Part shown: positions 1 through 5,900 of the stretch, in pieces
How positions within the stretch are numbered: position 1 is the first letter of the stretch
How the letters are laid out: the number at the start of each line of letters is the position of its first letter
Assembly (NCBI GenBank): GCA_003558335.1
Contig: PWMA01000102.1
Location: 1-7,234 of the forward strand
Origin: Candidatus Methanofastidiosia archaeon
Lineage (GTDB): Archaea > Methanobacteriota_B > Thermococci > Methanofastidiosales > Methanofastidiosaceae
Length of the DNA: 7,234 nt
Reading direction: 5' to 3'
The notes under the pieces: model-generated
Database searches by the model: none
Seen by the model: the letters and a program-made list of their open reading frames with translations, nothing else
Told to the model about the DNA's origin: nothing
Position numbers and translations under genes: made by a program

Positions 1-137
1 GTAAAAAGGTCAATATAGTTGGGATAAACGAAAACTACAGAGGCTTTGCAAAGGATATTGACAGTAACGGCGCATTAATCTTAGAAACAGATAAGGGAGA
101 AGTAAAAGTATATTCTGGTGATGTTTCTTTAAGATAA
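1..137 (+). CDS. birA: Biotin protein ligase, C-terminal end (partial)
   Basis: This is the last 44 codons of a gene that begins before the window; the frame starts at base 3 and ends at the TAA at 135-137. The translation contains RGFAKDID, then GALILETDKGE, and ends SGDVSLR. This is the small SH3-like C-terminal domain of biotin-[acetyl-CoA carboxylase] ligases, where a G-x-A-x-D-I-D motif, a GALLLET-like strand and a terminal SGDVSLR are characteristic. The full enzyme makes biotinyl-5'-AMP and transfers biotin to a lysine of a carboxylase carrier protein in the cytoplasm. The catalytic domain is outside the window, so neither its completeness nor the presence of an N-terminal DNA-binding domain can be judged. 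The final arginine and stop codon fall inside a 16-bp repeat that recurs at the end of the toxin gene downstream. Confidence 0.85.
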   Translation, partial: KKVNIVGINENYRGFAKDIDSNGALILETDKGEVKVYSGDVSLR

Positions 138-147
138 TGTTTACAAA
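132..147 (+). repeat. 16-bp direct repeat, left copy (end of birA)
   Basis: The sequence AGATAATGTTTACAAA occurs here and again, identically, at 770-785. This copy begins with the last sense codon and stop codon of birA and runs 10 bases past the stop. The two copies bracket the whole toxin-antitoxin cassette, including its promoter, with 638 bp from copy to copy. The match is exact; bases on either side differ. Confidence 0.9.
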
Positions 148-183
148 AAAGGCGTCCCATCAATTCTTTACCTATCCTCAATT

Positions 184-194
184 AATTTTTATTT
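184..194 (+). terminator. Possible T-rich terminator after birA
   Basis: A run of five T followed by ATTT lies about 47-57 nt after the birA stop codon. Archaeal transcription often ends at T-runs without a hairpin, and no convincing hairpin is visible here. The call rests only on the T-run and its position before a promoter-like element, in generally AT-rich DNA. Confidence 0.3.
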
Positions 195-206
195 ACAAAA
201 ATTAGT

Positions 207-219
207 AATATTTATAAAT
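207..219 (+). promoter_or_regulatory. TATA-box promoter of the toxin-antitoxin operon
   Basis: TTTATAAAT at 211-219 is a good match to the archaeal TATA box. Centred near 215, it predicts a transcript start near 240 and a leader of about 22 nt before the ATG at 263. That leader contains GATGAT (254-259), a weak match to the GGTGAT-type ribosome binding site. The whole intergenic stretch is AT-rich, so chance TATA-like strings are common; position relative to the gene is the main support. Confidence 0.55.
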
Positions 220-224
220 CTACA

Positions 225-240
225 AATATTATTAAATATT
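225..240. promoter_or_regulatory. AATATT inverted pair, possible antitoxin operator
   Basis: Two AATATT hexamers (225-230 and 235-240), each self-palindromic, are separated by four bases; a third lies at 207-212 beside the TATA box. Flanking bases add partial symmetry, TACAA on the left facing TTGTA on the right. The pair lies between the TATA box and the inferred transcript start. AbrB-fold antitoxins commonly bind such sites to repress their own operon. In DNA this AT-rich the pattern could be chance. Confidence 0.3.
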
Positions 241-262
241 GTAAAAAATAGAAGATGATTTT

Positions 263-553
263 ATGGAAGTTGACATTACACATATATCAAAAAATGGACA
301 GGTAGTCATACCTGTTAAGATTAGAAAAGCAGTAAATGCAAAACCAAACGACGAATTCTACATTTATAGTATTGGCGAAAAGATTCTCCTTGAGCCTATA
401 AAAAAGGAAGAAATCAAAAAAGAGCTTGAATTACTGGACATTATTAAGGACTCAGAAAAACAGATAGAAAAGGGAGAAAGTATTGTTTTGGAGAGTTCAA
501 TCGATATAGAAGAGATGGATAAAAAGCTCATGGATAAAGGCTATGAAAATTGA
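263..553 (+). CDS. AbrB/SpoVT-fold antitoxin
   Basis: A 96-residue protein. Residues 3-47 form a swapped-hairpin AbrB (SpoVT-AbrB) DNA-binding domain: ISKNGQVVIPVKIRKAV is the typical G-Q-V-x-I-P-x-x-I-R-x-x-x motif, followed by a PNDEFYIY strand and KILLEPI. Residues 48-96 are charged and probably helical, the usual place for toxin binding in antitoxins of this group. The protein should bind and neutralise the toxin encoded next and bind the operon's own promoter. The start ATG at 263 is preceded by a weak GATGAT ribosome site and a TATA box at suitable distance. The gene overlaps the toxin gene by 11 bp, typical of translationally coupled toxin-antitoxin pairs. In archaea, AbrB-type antitoxins more often accompany VapC PIN-domain toxins; here the partner is RelE-like. 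Confidence 0.85.
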   Translation: MEVDITHISKNGQVVIPVKIRKAVNAKPNDEFYIYSIGEKILLEPIKKEEIKKELELLDIIKDSEKQIEKGESIVLESSIDIEEMDKKLMDKGYEN

Positions 554-788
554 ATTTTCAAAGAACTTTAACTTAGAATACAAGAAAATTAAAGACAAAA
601 ATACTAGACTAAATATTTTAACTCAAATTAAGAAACTAGTAACAAACCCTGAATCTGGCAAACCTCTTAAAAATAAACTAAAAGGCTACAGATGTTTGAG
701 AGTGAAATCTTATAGGATTATATACAAAATCTCTAAAGAAAAAATAACAATTATTGCTTTTCAATCAAGAGATAATGTTTACAAATAA
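543..788 (+). CDS. RelE/ParE-superfamily toxin
   Basis: An 81-residue protein, normal length for the RelE/ParE fold. The central KLKGYRCLRVKSYRIIYKI (residues 45-63) is the family signature, a G-x-x-x-x-R-x-x-x-Y-R-x-x-Y pattern, and the C-terminus has QSRDNVYK with R76 and Y80 in the positions of the terminal R/Y of RelE-type ribonucleases. Basic residues R50, R53, R58 and R76 would line the cleft. RelE proteins cut mRNA in the ribosomal A site, whereas ParE relatives poison gyrase; the R58, R76 and Y80 pattern favours RelE, but the target is inferred. Its ATG lies inside the antitoxin gene, with AAAGG just upstream. By hand count, bases 541-780 are about 24% G+C, against about 37% in a sample of the large gene downstream (2041-2160). 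This agrees with acquisition by transfer. The last five sense codons fall in the right copy of the 16-bp repeat. Confidence 0.85.
   Translation: MKIEFSKNFNLEYKKIKDKNTRLNILTQIKKLVTNPESGKPLKNKLKGYRCLRVKSYRIIYKISKEKITIIAFQSRDNVYK
770..785 (+). repeat. 16-bp direct repeat, right copy (end of toxin gene)
   Basis: Exact second copy of AGATAATGTTTACAAA (left copy at 132-147). Here it encodes most of the conserved RDNVYK tail of the toxin and ends immediately before the toxin stop codon at 786-788. Recombination between the copies would remove promoter, antitoxin and toxin together and leave the birA reading frame and stop codon unchanged. Confidence 0.9.
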
Positions 789-822
789 TTTCTAAAAAAC
801 TCTTATGATTTAATTGGGCAAA

Positions 823-831
823 TTATTTAAA
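823..831 (+). promoter_or_regulatory. TATA box of the UPF0182 operon, probably leaderless
   Basis: TTATTTAAA is TATA-like and centred near 827, about 27 nt before the ATG at 854. Archaeal transcripts start roughly 25 nt after the box centre, so the mRNA would begin at or within a few bases of the start codon. There is no ribosome binding site at normal spacing; the nearest G-rich string, AGGGGAT at 831-837, is 16 nt from the ATG, too far, and would lie outside the transcript. Confidence 0.5.
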
Positions 832-853
832 GGGGATTTCAATAGTTAGCAGT

Positions 854-3706
854 ATGATGGACGAATTTAAGAAAAAAAAGAAAGGATTTGATCTAAAGAT
901 ACTACTTTACATTGTTGCATTTGCTCTTGTAATAGGGTACTTCTTTGCAATCCCAATTTACTTTAATTTAAAGGTGCTCTACACTTTGTTTTATGAGCAG
1001 TTTATGGTAAAACTCTCCCTTTTCGGGATAGGTGTGGTTTGGAGCTTAGTTTTGGCGTTAGTGCTATTCCTTGTAATGTACATAGTAACGCCTCTTAGAA
1101 CCTTGATAAAGCAGGAGATAGGAAATACCTTTGCGGGAAAACTAGTTTACCCCTTGGTATTTATTTTGCTTTTTATCTTCATGCCTGTTCCAGAACTCTT
1201 CCTAAGGTATGCGATATACTTGCAAAACCTTCCAGAGATAACTAGACCTCTTATCTTAGACTTTGTTTACAATACAGAAAGCTTCTATCAAAGCTACATC
1301 TATATCAGTGCGCTTAATATAGGAAGAGGCATCTTAATCCTTTTGGCCCTGGTAGTTGCCGTTCCCTACATTTTAAATCTTGTAGTTGAAAGGGCAAAAA
1401 GATTTAGTAAAGTTTTTGAAGATGGAACAGTAAGAGTAGAGCCAAAAGAAGTTGTTGTAGAAAAAACACACCAAACATCTACAGCAGTAGTTCTTTTTAT
1501 TTCGTTAACGCTGTTTTCAATACTCTTATACTTTAGTAACGTCTTAAACTTCTACATTTCAGACCCTGATTATGTAAGGTTTGGAATACTTAGCTTTTTA
1601 CAAATAACATGGGTTGTTGAGTCTTTGATACTCGTTGCTATTGGGGCAATGAACATACTGGTGTCAAAGGATAGAACTGAGCTCGGAATAATGAGCGCTA
1701 TATCCTTAATCGCACTGTTTTCACCAGGCATCCTAAAGGCCTTGCTGCTTGCAGTTGCACTTGCGCTCATGCCTACATTAAAAGATATCATAGATATGAA
1801 GTTAACAGATGCAAGCACAATTGATTTCAGAAAACCCTTTTTCACAAAAAAAGGCATAGTAGCTTTAGCCATGATACTTTTAATGGCTGTACCTACAGGT
1901 GCTGCCGGAGTACAAGGATTTTTACTTGAAAGAAGTGTTCAAGGAGATCCACTTCTAAATGTTCCATATGTTCAAAGAGAACTTGACTCTAACAGGTGGG
2001 TATCAAATGTAGAAAATATAGACAGGGTCCCTGCAGATGTTTTGCCTCAGATAGAGCTTCAAAATATCGATTTTGATGATTTTTTAGAAGAAAACAGATA
2101 CCTGATAGATAGAGCAAGGGTATGGGACTATATTACAGGACGTACACTTGCAAGGCCAAGGCTAGGTCCAAGATATTACAGTATAGCAGATACCGATCTT
2201 TTATTAGAACCTGAAGATCAAAAAATCTATTGGGCCACATACAAAACTATAAGGCCGCAATCACCGGTAACAGACAACTTCTATAACAGAAACATATTCT
2301 ATGTTGGAACAGATGATGTAATAGTCATGAGCTCCCATACAAGAGAGATTTCAAACATCCCATCAAGAATTTACTTTGGAGAGGGACAACTTGAATACGC
2401 TTATAGACAAGGTAGAGAGTTTGAAACTGTAGTCACAAATTCTTACCAAACAAATATGTATATGACAGCCGACAGGAGTACAAATCTCGGAGACACTATT
2501 GACACACTGGATGTTAAATCAATAAATATTAGCGGACTAATTTTGTTTAGGCTTGAAGGTTACGGTGTCTGGGCAGAATATGAGTCCTTAGATTATGTTC
2601 CTTACAGGTCTTTAAATGAGAGAAATTCATTGTATCTACCACCGGAACTTGAAAGAGATCTAGATAGTTACATAGTTTTACACAATGGCGAGCCTTACTT
2701 CTTAGCAGACTACAATCTAAGACTTGAAACATCCGACTACGTGCCTTATGTAAATCTTGATTATAAGAGGAACGTTATAAAAGTTCTAACACACATGACT
2801 ACAGGTGAAGTTTCAGTCTATTACGTTGGACCTGATGACATCTTTAAAGACCTATATATGGAAATATACCCTTGGATTAAAGACGGCAGAGAAATGCCAG
2901 AAGATGTTAAAGCACAACTTAGAGCACCAGACCAATATTTCAACTATGTCTCCAATGCATTTACAACTTACCACATAACTGACCCTATAGCATACATCGA
3001 GGCAACAAGATTTTACGAGTTTGATCTTGGAGACGATGTCGGAAGGTATACAGACTTTATATACAACATTATCGCTCCAAATCCAAGAACAGGTGAATAC
3101 GAGTATGCAGCTTTTTTACAGATGGTATTAAGAGAAGCAGAATCTAGAGAACTTACATCCTTGATGTACGGCTACCATGACGATGGATCAGAATTAAAGT
3201 TCTATGATATAGATATATCAGGAGAGAATATCACAGGTAAGAGAATTACTCAAGAGTTTTTAAACAGCCGCTACCAGGAAGAGTTTAGACTGCTTGCCGA
3301 AACAAAAAGGCAGGGCAATATGATACTCTATCCATTTGAATACAAAGATAGAACAGTTCCATTGTATCTTCTCTCAGTCTATGTCCAGAGGGCGGAATCA
3401 GTTGACCTTTGGGATGTTGTTGCAATAGAGCCAAGGTCGATGTCATTTGGAAGAGGTCAAAGCGTTGATGATGCTTTAGAGGATCTATTTTCAAGAATAA
3501 CTGTTGCACCGGTAACTCCAATTATACCTCCAGACGATGAAGATCCTATCATTATGCCTCCAATAGGTGAAAAGGAGGACTTGGTAGCATCTTTGGTCAG
3601 ACTGTACATACAAAGAGCAGCCATGGACCCTGGAACTCCAGAATACAGAACACTTACACAGCAAATCATATCCATACTAAATCAGCTTGAAGTTTTAGAA
3701 GGATAG
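854..3706 (+). CDS. UPF0182 (COG1615) large membrane protein
   Basis: A 950-residue protein of unknown function; the length is normal for UPF0182. A lysine-rich cytoplasmic N-terminus is followed by seven to eight hydrophobic helices (about 14-36, 54-78, 97-120, 155-178, 209-234, 247-270, 277-308 possibly double, 333-356). A large soluble domain of roughly 590 residues follows, probably outside the membrane. Family landmarks are RVWD (422-425), YYSIADTD (441-448), IYFGEG (506-511), YKRNVIKVL (637-645), GEVSVYYVGPDD (651-662), MPEDVKAQLRAPDQYF to YHITDP (681-711) and GNMILYPFEY to SVYVQR (821-846). A Pro/Asp-rich linker (about 884-907) joins a C-terminal helical hairpin typical of the family. 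ATG 857 is an alternative start three bases in; no ribosome site distinguishes them. The gene heads a likely operon with the phosphomevalonate dehydratase small subunit, 4 nt downstream. No catalytic motif could be recognised, so no function is assigned. Confidence 0.85.
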   Translation: MMDEFKKKKKGFDLKILLYIVAFALVIGYFFAIPIYFNLKVLYTLFYEQFMVKLSLFGIGVVWSLVLALVLFLVMYIVTPLRTLIKQEIGNTFAGKLVYPLVFILLFIFMPVPELFLRYAIYLQNLPEITRPLILDFVYNTESFYQSYIYISALNIGRGILILLALVVAVPYILNLVVERAKRFSKVFEDGTVRVEPKEVVVEKTHQTSTAVVLFISLTLFSILLYFSNVLNFYISDPDYVRFGILSFLQITWVVESLILVAIGAMNILVSKDRTELGIMSAISLIALFSPGILKALLLAVALALMPTLKDIIDMKLTDASTIDFRKPFFTKKGIVALAMILLMAVPTGAAGVQGFLLERSVQGDPLLNVPYVQRELDSNRWVSNVENIDRVPADVLPQIELQNIDFDDFLEENRYLIDRARVWDYITGRTLARPRLGPRYYSIADTDLLLEPEDQKIYWATYKTIRPQSPVTDNFYNRNIFYVGTDDVIVMSSHTREISNIPSRIYFGEGQLEYAYRQGREFETVVTNSYQTNMYMTADRSTNLGDTIDTLDVKSINISGLILFRLEGYGVWAEYESLDYVPYRSLNERNSLYLPPELERDLDSYIVLHNGEPYFLADYNLRLETSDYVPYVNLDYKRNVIKVLTHMTTGEVSVYYVGPDDIFKDLYMEIYPWIKDGREMPEDVKAQLRAPDQYFNYVSNAFTTYHITDPIAYIEATRFYEFDLGDDVGRYTDFIYNIIAPNPRTGEYEYAAFLQMVLREAESRELTSLMYGYHDDGSELKFYDIDISGENITGKRITQEFLNSRYQEEFRLLAETKRQGNMILYPFEYKDRTVPLYLLSVYVQRAESVDLWDVVAIEPRSMSFGRGQSVDDALEDLFSRITVAPVTPIIPPDDEDPIIMPPIGEKEDLVASLVRLYIQRAAMDPGTPEYRTLTQQIISILNQLEVLEG

Positions 3707-3710
3707 AGGT

Positions 3711-4103
3711 ATGATTCTAACTGGTAGAAAAATATCCAAAGGTATGGCAGAGGGCGAGGTATTAAAGAGCACCTCGCCAATTTCTTTTCTTGGAGGAGTT
3801 GATCCTAAAACTGGGATAATAATGGACAAAAACTCAGATGTTTTTGGAGAGTGCATAAAGGATAAAGTTTTTGTATTTCCGATGGGAAAAGGCTCAACCG
3901 TTGGTTCATATGTGATCTATCAGTTAAAGAAAAACGGGGTTTCACCTGTTGCAATAATCAATAGAGAAGCAGAGACTATAGTTAGTGTCGGTGCAATAAT
4001 CTCAGATATACCTATGGTCGACAGAATCGAAATTGAGAGTATCAAAGAAGCAAAAAAAGTTAGAGTTAATGGCGACAAAGGCACAGTAGAAATATTGGAT
4101 TAA
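3711..4103 (+). CDS. Phosphomevalonate dehydratase small subunit (AcnX swivel domain, DUF126)
   Basis: A 130-residue protein covering the whole swivel-domain family. Landmarks are GMAEGEVL (11-18), SPISFLGGVDPKTG (22-35) and the signature PMGKGSTVGSYVIYQL (57-72), in which S62 is the likely active-site serine, then SPVAIINREAETIVSVGAIISDIP (78-101). In archaea this protein pairs with a large Fe-S AcnX subunit. Together they dehydrate (R)-5-phosphomevalonate to trans-anhydromevalonate 5-phosphate, a step of the archaeal modified mevalonate pathway to isoprenoid lipids. The ATG is preceded by AAGGA at 3699-3703, inside the end of the previous gene. The gene starts 4 nt after the UPF0182 stop codon, so co-transcription is likely. 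The large-subunit gene, often adjacent, is not in this window. A general AcnX-type hydratase small subunit is the alternative, less likely in an archaeon. Confidence 0.85.
   Translation: MILTGRKISKGMAEGEVLKSTSPISFLGGVDPKTGIIMDKNSDVFGECIKDKVFVFPMGKGSTVGSYVIYQLKKNGVSPVAIINREAETIVSVGAIISDIPMVDRIEIESIKEAKKVRVNGDKGTVEILD
4052..4058 (-). terminator. T7 run on the minus strand, possible ABCE1 operon terminator
   Basis: Seven consecutive A on the plus strand read as T7 in the minus-strand transcript, about 48 nt after the ABCE1 stop codon. It lies within the 3' end of the opposing dehydratase gene, where it encodes lysines. Hairpin-free T-runs are common archaeal terminators, and there is no room between the convergent genes for any other. 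Position is the only support. Confidence 0.35.
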
Positions 4104-4105
4104 AA

Positions 4106-5878
4106 TTAAGTTTTAAAGTAGTAGTACTCACCAGATTTTTTCTGCTCCTGATCTTTTTGAGAATCAAGCTTGTTTGACCTTGGCCTTCCAGAGCCAGGCT
4201 CTCTTCTAAAGGTTATTCCAATCTCTTTTAAAAATCTGTTCATCCCTTGACGAAGCTGAAGAGGTGGTGAAGCATTTCCTAAAACACTTGGCCTTCCAGA
4301 AAATACAATTGCCTTGTCAGAGGTATAATCTAAAGAAACAAGGTCGTGCTCAACTACAACTGCCATAATCTCTTTTTCCCCGATAAATCTTCTCAATACC
4401 TTTGAAAAGTTAAGCCTCTGCTCGATATCTAGGTATGCAGAAGGCTCATCAAAAAGATAGAGGTCTGCATCCCTTGAAAGGCATGCTGCTATTGCTACCC
4501 TTTGAAGCTCTCCACCTGAAAGCTCTGAAACAGAGTTTTCTAGTATAGGATCTATCTCTAAAGGCTTTAATATCTCTGTTTTGTAGATGTTTGTGTGAAA
4601 CTTTCCTTTTGCTACCTCTGAGAGTAAGTTTCTTACAGTTCCATCATAATCCCTTTTGATATATTGAGGCTTATAGGATATTTTTAACTCTGTCTCAAAC
4701 TTTTCCCCATTATCAGGCTCTAAAACACCTGCAAGTATTTTAATAAATGTACTTTTTCCTGTGGCGTTTGGACCGAGTATACCAATGATCTCACCCTTGT
4801 TGAGCTCACCGCCTTCAGTTTTTAAAGAAAAACTATCATAGCTCTTCTCAAACTCAGGGTAATCTAAAAGAGCCTCCTTTGCAATAAGAGACTTTTCTTC
4901 CTTTTGATAAAATTTAATTGATTCATCCCTAAATCTAACATTGTCTTCTTTTATATATCCATCAAGGTACATATTAATTCCTATCCTAACGCCAACAGGT
5001 GTAGAAACAATCCCATATACCCCTGGCTGACCATAGAGAATATGGATATAGTCGCTTAAATAATCCAAAATTGCAAGGTCGTGCTCAATTACTACTACGG
5101 TTTTCTGCTCAGCAAGTTTTCTTATAGATTTAGCAACATTTAACCTCTGCTTTATATCAAGGTAAGATGTGGGCTCATCTAAAAAATAAATATCGGCGTC
5201 TTTAGACATCGAAGCAATTACAGCAACTCTCTGTAATTCTCCACCGCTTAGAACAGAAATATCTTTATCAAGGGCATCTTTTAAGTCAAGCTCATTAATA
5301 AGCTCCTTTGACACCCCCCTCTCATCAACCTTTTCGAGTAGTTCTCCGGTATTTCCCTTTGCAACTTTTGATAGTTTGTCCACATATTGGGGTTTTAAAG
5401 AGCTTTTGATGTTTTTAGACTCAATTTTTTCAAAGTAACCTTGGAGCTCAGTTCCTCTAAAATAAGAGATCAAATTTTTCCTCTCAGAAGACTCATAATC
5501 TCCTATATTTGGATAAAGTTCTCCGGAAAGAATTCGAATAGCTGAAGTCTTTCCAACACCGTTTTGACCTATAAGTCCCAACACCTTTTCCTCTTTAGGC
5601 ATGGGAAGTCTATAGAGTCTAAATGTATTTGGACCGTACTGGTGTATCGGTTTAGAAAGCTCTTCAGGTAAATTAACTATAGAAATTGCTTTGTAAGGAC
5701 ATTTGTGGACACATATTCCACAGCCGCTACATAAAGCCTCAGAAATAATCGGTTTCTTAGTTTCCTCATCTATTATTATTGTTTCTTCATTCATCCTAGG
5801 GCCAGGACAATAATTTAGACATAACAAGTTACATTTTTTTGGTTGACATTTATCGTAATCTATTACAGCAATTCTCAA
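4106..5878 (-). CDS. ABCE1: ABCE1 / RNase L inhibitor-type ribosome-recycling ATPase
   Basis: A complete 590-residue ABCE1. The N-terminal Fe-S domain has eight cysteines (C11, C16, C20, C24, C50, C53, C56, C60) for two [4Fe-4S] clusters. Nucleotide-binding domain 1 has Walker A GQNGVGKT (104-111), signature LSGGELQR (210-217), Walker B with catalytic E235 and switch H265. Domain 2 has Walker A GPNATGKS (369-376), signature LSGGELQR (453-460), E478 and H511. The hinge (YGQPGVYG, about 282-289) and C-terminal FSGRPSVLG and GEYYYF are typical. The protein splits ribosomes after termination, with aRF1 or Pelota, and takes part in initiation. The start is TTG, supported by AAGGTGA at 5883-5889 with a 4-nt spacer and by the family N-terminus MRIAVIDYDKC. 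It follows the EMC6-like gene by 22 nt and probably shares its promoter. Domain 2 has alanine (A372) where many homologues have glycine, still within the GxxxxGK[ST] rule. Confidence 0.97.
   Translation of the reverse strand: MRIAVIDYDKCQPKKCNLLCLNYCPGPRMNEETIIIDEETKKPIISEALCSGCGICVHKCPYKAISIVNLPEELSKPIHQYGPNTFRLYRLPMPKEEKVLGLIGQNGVGKTSAIRILSGELYPNIGDYESSERKNLISYFRGTELQGYFEKIESKNIKSSLKPQYVDKLSKVAKGNTGELLEKVDERGVSKELINELDLKDALDKDISVLSGGELQRVAVIASMSKDADIYFLDEPTSYLDIKQRLNVAKSIRKLAEQKTVVVIEHDLAILDYLSDYIHILYGQPGVYGIVSTPVGVRIGINMYLDGYIKEDNVRFRDESIKFYQKEEKSLIAKEALLDYPEFEKSYDSFSLKTEGGELNKGEIIGILGPNATGKSTFIKILAGVLEPDNGEKFETELKISYKPQYIKRDYDGTVRNLLSEVAKGKFHTNIYKTEILKPLEIDPILENSVSELSGGELQRVAIAACLSRDADLYLFDEPSAYLDIEQRLNFSKVLRRFIGEKEIMAVVVEHDLVSLDYTSDKAIVFSGRPSVLGNASPPLQLRQGMNRFLKEIGITFRREPGSGRPRSNKLDSQKDQEQKKSGEYYYFKT
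4136..4141 (+). terminator. T6 run on the plus strand, possible UPF0182 operon terminator
   Basis: Six T lie 33-38 nt beyond the dehydratase stop codon, inside the 3' end of the opposing ABCE1 gene. With only 2 bp between the convergent stop codons, plus-strand transcription must end inside ABCE1 or read through. No hairpin is evident. Confidence 0.35.
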
Positions 5879-5882
5879 AGTT

Positions 5883-5889
5883 TCACCTT
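5883..5889 (-). promoter_or_regulatory. Ribosome binding site that fixes the TTG start of ABCE1
   Basis: On the minus strand AAGGTGA stands four bases before the TTG at 5878-5876. It matches the GGAGGTGATC complement of archaeal 16S rRNA over AGGTGA. Together with the conserved family N-terminus this makes TTG the real start rather than any downstream ATG. Confidence 0.8.
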
Positions 5890-5900
5890 AAAAATAAAAA

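Noticed and set aside
138..262. Possible small RNA or extra small gene between birA and the antitoxin
   Set aside because: No stable hairpin, no open frame with a ribosome site, and the stretch is explained by a terminator-like T-run, promoter and operator-like elements.
1264..1274. A TTGTTTACAA string that partly repeats the 16-bp toxin-antitoxin flanking repeat
   Set aside because: Only 9 bases are shared, it lies in conserved coding sequence, and such a short AT-rich match is expected by chance.
1570..1872. Minus-strand open frame of about 100 codons within the UPF0182 gene
   Set aside because: It lies opposite transmembrane-coding sequence, has no ribosome site or promoter evident, and the plus-strand frame matches a known family throughout.
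2120..2140. VWDYITG in the large membrane protein, resembling the WWDXG motif of oligosaccharyltransferase STT3/AglB
   Set aside because: The architecture is superficially similar (many helices, then a big soluble domain), but the first W is missing and the string matches the R-x-W-D landmark of UPF0182, supported by many other family motifs.
2547..2732. A 61-codon minus-strand open frame
   Set aside because: Antisense to conserved plus-strand coding sequence, with no start signals or family features.
3285..3675. Two overlapping minus-strand open frames opposite the end of the UPF0182 gene
   Set aside because: Both are antisense to conserved UPF0182 coding sequence, show no recognisable domain, and overlap each other.
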